A DNA stretch of 64,000 nucleotides from Microbacterium laevaniformans (GTDB lineage: Bacteria > Actinomycetota > Actinomycetes > Actinomycetales > Microbacteriaceae), in the NCBI RefSeq assembly GCF_016907555.1, contig NZ_JAFBCE010000001.1:2666001-2730000 (forward strand). The letters run 5' to 3'. Under the pieces are notes generated by a model. The model had not been told where the DNA came from, ran no database searches, and was given only the letters and a program-made list of their open reading frames with translations. Position numbers and translations under genes: made by a program. Shown piece by piece: positions 59,276 through 64,000 of this stretch (positions are counted from its first letter, which is position 1; every line of letters begins with the position of its first letter).

Positions 59276-60076
59276 CGCGGCGCGATCGAGGCGGCACGTG
59301 CCCGCGGCTATATGGTCTTCGTCGGCGAGACGGCCGGTGACGCGCATCTGGAGCGCGACCTGCTCGACGCGATGTTCGACTGGCAGGTCGACAGGGTGGT
59401 GCTGGCCACGATGATGACCCACGCGCGCGCTATCCCGGTGGAGGCGACCCGCATGCCGACCGTGCTGCTGAACATCGAGCCGACCGACGACGCCGACTAC
59501 GTGCGCGTGCTTCCGGACGAGGTCGCGGCCGGTGCCGCCGCCGCGCGCCTGCTCGTGGACACCGGGCATCGGCGCATCCACCTCATCGGCGTCGGCGACG
59601 ACCCGGCGAACGCGCACCCGTTCGGCCTCGCCGCCGCCCAGCGTCTCAGCGGCGCCCTCTCGGTCTTCGCCGAGGCAGGGCGGCAGATCGTGTCGGCTCG
59701 TCCGACGGTGCAGTGGCTGCCGCCGGAGGGCTTTCGTCTCGTGTCGGAGGTGCTCGACAGTGGCGCCGAGGTCGATGCGCTCCTGTGCTTCAACGACCGT
59801 CTGGCGATGGGCGCCTACCAGGCGCTCCAGGAGCGCGGGGTGCGCGTGCCCGAGGACGTCTCGGTGCTCTCGTTCGACGACACGTCGTTCGCCCGCTGGC
59901 TGCGACCGGGCCTCACGACCTTCGCCTTCCCGCAGCGCGCGCTCGGCCGCGCCGCCGCGGACGAACTCATCGACCTGATCGAGCGCGGTGCCGCGACGGA
60001 CGGATCATCCCCTCCCCCGGCGCACCTGGTTCCGCTGCCGTTGCGGATGCGCTCGTCGGTCACCGACCGGACTTAG
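59263..60076 (+). pseudogene. LacI-family regulator lacking its DNA-binding domain
   Basis: An open frame giving the sugar-binding part of a LacI regulator: EMIRGAIEAARARGYMVFVG, VRVLPDEVAAGAAAARLLVD, ALLCFNDRLAMGAYQALQER and DVSVLSFDDTSFARWLRPGL. The helix-turn-helix and hinge (about the first 60-70 residues) are absent; the homology begins where the divergent sucrose-phosphorylase fragment begins. An ATG at about 59262 could be used but the product could not bind DNA as a LacI protein. Confidence 0.82.
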
Positions 60077-60591
60077 ACCCGGAAGACGGAATGGACCGGG
60101 CCGCACACCGCGCGCCCCTGAAGCTCGACGAGCTCCATCAGCACCGCCGTCCCCGCCAGCTGCAGGCCGAGCTCGTCGAGCAGGTGCTGGCCCGCGCGCA
60201 GAGTGCCGCCCGTGGCGAGGATGTCGTCGACCAGCAGCACGCGCGTGCCCGCCTCGAGGTCGTCGCTCATCTCGATCTCGGCCGTGCCGTACTCGAGGGC
60301 GTAGGAGACGGATGCCGCGGGCCGCGGCAGCTTGCCCGCCTTGCGGATCGGCGCCATCCCCACACCCGCCGCGATCGCGACCGCGCCGGCCAGTATGAAC
60401 CCGCGCGCCTCGATGCCCGCGACGACGTCGAACTGCCCCGCGAAGGGCTCGATCACGGCATCCACGACGGTGCGCAGGGCCTGCGCGTCGGCGAGCAGCG
60501 GCGAGATATCGCGGAACAGCACGCCCGGCTGCGGGAAGTCGGGGATGCCGGCGATGAGCGATTCGGCGTGGGCGAGGGCCTCGGAAGTCAC
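60073..60591 (-). CDS. apt: Adenine phosphoribosyltransferase
   Basis: A 172-residue purine-salvage enzyme making AMP from adenine and PRPP. PDFPQPGVLFRDISPLLAD (residues about 17-35), GIEARGFILAGAVA, the Lys-containing APIRKAGKLPRP, and the PRPP site VLLVDDILATGGTLRAG (about residue 118-134) are all present. The GTG start has TAGCCT ending 7 bases upstream and no ribosome site. It overlaps the end of the LacI remnant by 4 bases. Confidence 0.96.
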   Translation of the reverse strand: MTSEALAHAESLIAGIPDFPQPGVLFRDISPLLADAQALRTVVDAVIEPFAGQFDVVAGIEARGFILAGAVAIAAGVGMAPIRKAGKLPRPAASVSYALEYGTAEIEMSDDLEAGTRVLLVDDILATGGTLRAGQHLLDELGLQLAGTAVLMELVELQGRAVCGPVHSVFRV

Positions 60592-60597
60592 CGGTCA

Positions 60598-60669
60598 AGG
60601 CTAGTCGCCGCCGGACGCGACCCGTCGCGCGGGAACCGCCACCGGGTGCGCAAGCGCTTGCGCTACGCT
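60598..60669. promoter_or_regulatory. apt and alpha-glucosidase promoters with a LacI-type operator
   Basis: TAGCCT (60603-60598, minus) is placed for a leaderless apt. On the plus strand TACGCT (60664-60669) ends 7 bases before the GH13 ATG. Directly upstream of it, GCGCAAGCGCTTGCGC (60648-60663) is a perfect 16-bp palindrome with the central CG of LacI-family operators, likely bound by the LacI protein encoded at 62360. Confidence 0.75.
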
Positions 60670-60675
60670 GATGCC

Positions 60676-62358
60676 ATGACGTCGCAGTTGACCTTCTCCC
60701 TCCCCGATATCGGCGAGAGCCGCCCCGGCGCCGAATGGTGGCGCACCGCGGTGATCTACCAGATCTACCCGCGCTCGTTCGCCGACGCCTCCGGCGATGG
60801 CATCGGTGACCTCCCCGGCGTGACGGAGCATCTCGACGACCTGCGCGCCCTGGGCGTGGATGCCGTGTGGCTGAGCCCCTTCTACCGCTCTCCGCAGAAG
60901 GATGCCGGGTATGACGTCGCCGACTACTGCGACGTCGACCCCCTGTTCGGCACGCTCGCCGACTTCGACGAGATGCTCGCCGGCGCGCACGAGCGCGGCA
61001 TCCGCGTGATCGTCGACCTCGTGCCCAATCACAGTTCCGACCGGCACGTCTGGTTCCAGGAGGCGCTGGCCGCAGCCCCCGGCAGTGCCGCGCGCGCCCG
61101 CTACCTCTTCCGCGACGGCAAGGGTGAGAACGGCGAGCTGCCGCCCAACAACTGGGAGTCGGTCTTCGGCGGCCCGGCGTGGACCCGCGTCACCGAGGCC
61201 GACGGCACGCCGGAGCAGTGGTACCTGCACCTGTTCGACACGAGCCAGCCCGACTTCGATTGGTCGAACCCCGAGGTGCAGGAGGAGTTCCGCGGCATCC
61301 TGCGGTTCTGGCTCGACCGCGGCGTCGACGGCTTCCGCGTCGATGTCGCGCACGGCCTCGTCAAGACCGACGGTCTGCCCGATCACCTTCCCGCGGTGGA
61401 TGCCGACAGCATGGGCGGCTCCGACGACGACGTGCCGTACTGGGGTCAGGAGGGTGTGCACGAGATCTACCGTGACTGGCACCGTGTGCTCGCGGAGTAC
61501 GACGGCGACCGTGCGCTCTGCGCCGAGGCGTGGCTGCCCACCGTCGACCGCACCGGCGAGTGGGTGCGCTCCGACGAGATGCACCAGGCGTTCAACTTCC
61601 CGTACCTCATGACCGAGTGGGATGCCGCGGCCATCCGCGAGGTCATCTCCGAGTCGCTGCGCGCGTTCCCTGCGGTCGGCGCCCCGGCCACCTGGGTGCT
61701 GTCGAACCACGACGTCGTGCGCCACGCGTCGCGGCTCGCGCTGACCGCCGAGAACCCGCAGGGCCACGGCATCGGTCCCGACTCGCCCGGCCAGCCGATT
61801 CCCGAGGTGGGCCTGCGCCGCGCCCGCGCAGCGACGACCGTGATGCTCGCCTTGCCCGGCTCCGCATACCTCTACCAGGGCGAGGAGCTCGGCCTTCCCG
61901 AGGTCATCGCGCTGCCGCCCGCGTCTCGGCAGGATCCGACCTGGTTCCGTACCGACGGCGAGCGCTACGGCCGCGACGGGTGCCGGGTGCCGATCCCGTG
62001 GACCGCGGATGCCGCCGCCTACGGCTTCAGCCCGACGGGCCAGTCGTGGCTGCCGCAGCCGGCCGAATGGGCCACGCTCGCCCGCGACGCGCAGGAGTCC
62101 GACCCCGACTCGACGCTGTGGCTGTACCGGACGCTCCTGGCGACCCGCCGCGCCGAGGGCCTCGGAGCGGCGACGCTGGAGTGGCTCGACGGCTACGGCG
62201 ACGACGTGATCGCGTTCCGGTCCGGTCGGGTCACCGTGATCGCCAACGCCGGGGCCGCGCCGGTGATGCTGCCGTCGGGTACCGTGCTGGTCTCGAGCGA
62301 GCCGTTCGACGGCACGGAGCTGCCCGTCGACGTCGCGGTGTGGATGGTCGCGGACTGA
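60676..62358 (+). CDS. GH13 alpha-glucosidase / oligo-1,6-glucosidase-like
   Basis: A 560-residue cytoplasmic GH13 enzyme. AEWWRTAVIYQIYPRSFADA opens the barrel; the conserved regions are VDLVPNHSSDRHVWF, GFRVDVAHGLVK (nucleophile D about 223), CAEAWLP (acid/base E about 284) and VLSNHDVVRHASRLAL (D about 346). It would release glucose from maltose, isomaltose or related sugars; the exact linkage is not clear. Regulation by the downstream LacI gene through the palindrome at 60648 is likely. No signal peptide. Confidence 0.92.
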   Translation: MTSQLTFSLPDIGESRPGAEWWRTAVIYQIYPRSFADASGDGIGDLPGVTEHLDDLRALGVDAVWLSPFYRSPQKDAGYDVADYCDVDPLFGTLADFDEMLAGAHERGIRVIVDLVPNHSSDRHVWFQEALAAAPGSAARARYLFRDGKGENGELPPNNWESVFGGPAWTRVTEADGTPEQWYLHLFDTSQPDFDWSNPEVQEEFRGILRFWLDRGVDGFRVDVAHGLVKTDGLPDHLPAVDADSMGGSDDDVPYWGQEGVHEIYRDWHRVLAEYDGDRALCAEAWLPTVDRTGEWVRSDEMHQAFNFPYLMTEWDAAAIREVISESLRAFPAVGAPATWVLSNHDVVRHASRLALTAENPQGHGIGPDSPGQPIPEVGLRRARAATTVMLALPGSAYLYQGEELGLPEVIALPPASRQDPTWFRTDGERYGRDGCRVPIPWTADAAAYGFSPTGQSWLPQPAEWATLARDAQESDPDSTLWLYRTLLATRRAEGLGAATLEWLDGYGDDVIAFRSGRVTVIANAGAAPVMLPSGTVLVSSEPFDGTELPVDVAVWMVAD

Positions 62359-62359
62359 C

Positions 62360-63364
62360 GTGACCGGCATCGAGGAGGTCGCGCGCGCCGCCGGCGTCTC
62401 GACGGCGACGGTGTCGCGCGCCCTCAGCGGACGGGGACGCCTCTCCGAGGCGACGCGCGAGCGTGTGCGCGCCGCGGCCGCCGACCTCGGCTACGTCGTC
62501 TCGGCCGCGGCATCCACCCTCGCCTCGGGCCGCGCCGAGAACATCGGCGTGATCGTGCCGCTGCTGGACCGGTGGTTCTTCGCCACCGTGCTCGACGGCA
62601 TCGCCGCGCAGCTCGCGCCGCGCGGCTACGACATGACGCTGTACAACCTGACCGACGATCCGGCGCAGCGGCGGAGCCTGTTCGAGGCGTCGCTGCGCCG
62701 CCGACGCGTCGACGGCCTCATCGTGCTGTCGGTCGAGCTGAGCGCCGACGAGCTGCGCCAGCTGAACGAGCTGCCCGTTCCCGTCGTGGCGCTCGGCGTT
62801 CCGCATGCCGAGCTGCGGGGGCTGCGCGTCGACGACACGGCCGTGGGCCGGCTCGCCACGCAGCACCTGCTGGAACTCGGCCACCGCGACATCGTGCACC
62901 TCGGCTGGAGTCTGCCGGACGATGCGGGCGAGACCCTCGACATCCCCACGCGTCGGCGCCGCGGATTCGCGCAGGCGATGAGGGATGCCGGTGTCGCCGC
63001 ACCCCGCTTCGTCACGGCCGACTTCACCGTCGAGGGGGCGCGCCGCGTATCGCGTGAACTGCTCTCCGGCCCCGACGCGCCCACCGCGATCTTCGCCGCA
63101 TCCGACGAGATGGCGTTCGGCGTGCTGGCGGCGGCGCGCGAACTCGGCATCGAGGTGCCCGGCCGGCTGTCGGTCATCGGCGTCGACGGGCACGAGCTGG
63201 CGGAACTGTTCGAGCTGACGACGATCGAGCAGTTCCCGCACGCACAGGGCGAGCGCGCCGGACAGACGATCCTCGCGGAGTTGGGCGTCGACGAGCCGGC
63301 GGCTGCCTCGGCATCCCTGCCGTTCGAGCTCGTGGTCCGCGGCTCCACCGCGCCGCCGCACTGA
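62360..63364 (+). CDS. LacI-family repressor of the alpha-glucosidase
   Basis: A 334-residue complete LacI protein: helix-turn-helix IEEVARAAGVSTATVSRALS and the hinge VSAAASTLASGRAENIGVIV (residues about 3-22 and 46-65), then the sugar domain with VDGLIVLSVELSADELRQLN, AIFAASDEMAFGVLAAAREL and LSVIGVDGHELAELFELTTI. GTG 62360 lies 1 base after the glucosidase stop, so the two genes are co-transcribed and probably self-repressed. Confidence 0.92.
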   Translation: MTGIEEVARAAGVSTATVSRALSGRGRLSEATRERVRAAAADLGYVVSAAASTLASGRAENIGVIVPLLDRWFFATVLDGIAAQLAPRGYDMTLYNLTDDPAQRRSLFEASLRRRRVDGLIVLSVELSADELRQLNELPVPVVALGVPHAELRGLRVDDTAVGRLATQHLLELGHRDIVHLGWSLPDDAGETLDIPTRRRRGFAQAMRDAGVAAPRFVTADFTVEGARRVSRELLSGPDAPTAIFAASDEMAFGVLAAARELGIEVPGRLSVIGVDGHELAELFELTTIEQFPHAQGERAGQTILAELGVDEPAAASASLPFELVVRGSTAPPH

Positions 63365-63389
63365 CCACCGGTTCGCGCCGCCCGCCCTC

Positions 63390-63591
63390 CCCTGTTCCGT
63401 ATTCAGTCTGCGCTTCGGGACCTCGGCGCCCGTGCCGCGGAATCACGCGGACCACACCGGATGCCGGGACCGGCCAGACTGAGTACGGAACGGGGAGATG
63501 CCGCGACGCGGCGCGAGCAGTCCCCGCGACGCGGCGCGAGCAGTCCCGGCGACGCGGCGCGAGCAGTCCCCGCGACGCGGCGCGAACGGCC
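63390..63591. repeat. Paired-arm repeat (family 4) and 21-bp tandem repeat
   Basis: The 279-bp gap before the M20 gene holds two structures. CTGTTCCGTATTCAGTCTG (63392-63410) faces CAGACTGAGTACGGAACGGG (from 63475), arms of about 20 bases with two mismatches and 64 bases between. Then CGCGACGCGGCGCGAGCAGTC-like units repeat four times with a 22-base spacing from about 63502 to 63591. No gene is seen. Confidence 0.85.
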
Positions 63592-63643
63592 GCAGCGCGC
63601 GCTCTCGGCGACGGCCGAGTGACCGCCGCGTACTCTCGATGGC

Positions 63644-64000
63644 ATGAGCATCGACCTCGAAGCCCTCTACATCGACCTGCACCGCCACCCGGAACTGTCG
63701 TTCCAGGAGACCCGCACGGCGGGTGTCATCACCCGCGAGCTCACCGCTCTCGGTCTCGAGTACGTCGAAGGCCTCGGCACCACCGGCGTCGCCACGAGCA
63801 TCACCGGCACGGCCACCGACGACGGACCCGTCGTGTGGCTGCGCGCCGACATGGACGGCCTTCCGGTCGCCGAGCAGACCGGTCTCGCCTACGCCAGCAC
63901 CGTCCGCGGCATCGACCCGGCCGGCACCGACGTGCCCGTGATGCACGCGTGCGGCCACGACATGCACGTGGCGGCCCTGCTCGGCGCTCTCGAGCGGCTC
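63644..64000 (+). CDS. M20-family amidohydrolase, cut by window edge
   Basis: The first 119 residues of an M20D-type metal amidohydrolase (hippurate/N-acyl-amino-acid hydrolase-like). IDLHRHPELSFQETRTAGVI is the typical N-terminus, VVWLRADMDGLPVAEQTGLA holds the first metal-site region (RADMDG), and PVMHACGHDMHVAALLGALE carries the Cys and His ligands. The rest is outside the window. TACTCT (63631-63636) is a possible -10 for a nearly leaderless start. Confidence 0.9.
   Translation, partial: MSIDLEALYIDLHRHPELSFQETRTAGVITRELTALGLEYVEGLGTTGVATSITGTATDDGPVVWLRADMDGLPVAEQTGLAYASTVRGIDPAGTDVPVMHACGHDMHVAALLGALERL

Noticed and set aside
63502..63591. CRISPR or minisatellite gene
   Set aside because: About 22-base direct repeats have no spacers and no coding frame is convincing; it is a simple tandem repeat.
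1..64000. tRNA or rRNA genes
   Set aside because: No cloverleaf with the TTCGA/GGTTC-type arm and no rRNA-like sequence was noticed; a covariance-model search would be needed to exclude small RNAs.

Overview
The window is high-GC actinobacterial DNA, most likely Microbacteriaceae and probably Microbacterium or a close relative. The evidence is very high GC, many GTG starts, frequent 4-base start/stop overlaps, TANNNT -10 hexamers ending exactly 7 nt before start codons (leaderless genes), and repeated use of the word GGATGCC/GGCATCC. No rRNA, tRNA or CRISPR array was seen. Identifications rest on reading the translated sequence; no database search was possible.

Layout. 1-9027 is ordinary chromosome: a truncated membrane protein, a minus-strand group (Gfo/Idh oxidoreductase, AraC regulator, VOC protein, DUF1801 protein), a quinone-type oxidoreductase, an SCP-2 protein divergent from purD, an MFS exporter with its PadR regulator, a TfoX-like protein and purC. 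9129-22065 is a mobile island. It starts inside a broken host gene and holds an IS3-like element, an IS110 transposase split by a second IS3-like element that itself carries an IS30 element, further remnants, a metal-ATPase module (oxidoreductase, cupin, P1B-type ATPase, HMA chaperone, Crp/Fnr regulator), a serine-recombinase remnant and two head-to-head IS5-type elements, one with a thioredoxin-like passenger gene. The island ends on the stop codon of murQ.

22066-31642 holds murQ with a divergent RpiR regulator, a uracil/xanthine permease, and a cellobiose-type operon (binding protein, two permeases, GH1 beta-glucosidase, LacI regulator) with three CebR-like operators. purS and purQ follow, without purL.

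33344-57449 is a 24-kb purine and urate catabolism supercluster. It contains molybdenum-cofactor maturation genes (MocA-like, XdhC), a two-subunit xanthine dehydrogenase, an ABC importer, an amidohydrolase, a LOG protein, allantoate amidohydrolase, ureidoglycine aminotransferase, an AtzH-amidase fusion, a formamidase-like protein, allantoinase, an allantoin racemase-like protein, an NCS1 permease, an XRE-cupin regulator, OHCU decarboxylase, HIU hydrolase and FAD urate hydroxylase. Together they would import purines or allantoin and take xanthine through urate, 5-hydroxyisourate, OHCU, allantoin and allantoate to ureidoglycine and ammonia. A GAAACAC motif in fixed register with the -10 recurs at several of these promoters.

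57620-64000 holds a MinD/ParA-like ATPase, remnants of a sucrose phosphorylase and a LacI regulator joined by an apparent deletion, apt, a GH13 alpha-glucosidase with its LacI regulator, and the start of an M20 amidohydrolase. Several intergenic regions contain paired-arm inverted repeats belonging to four sequence families.
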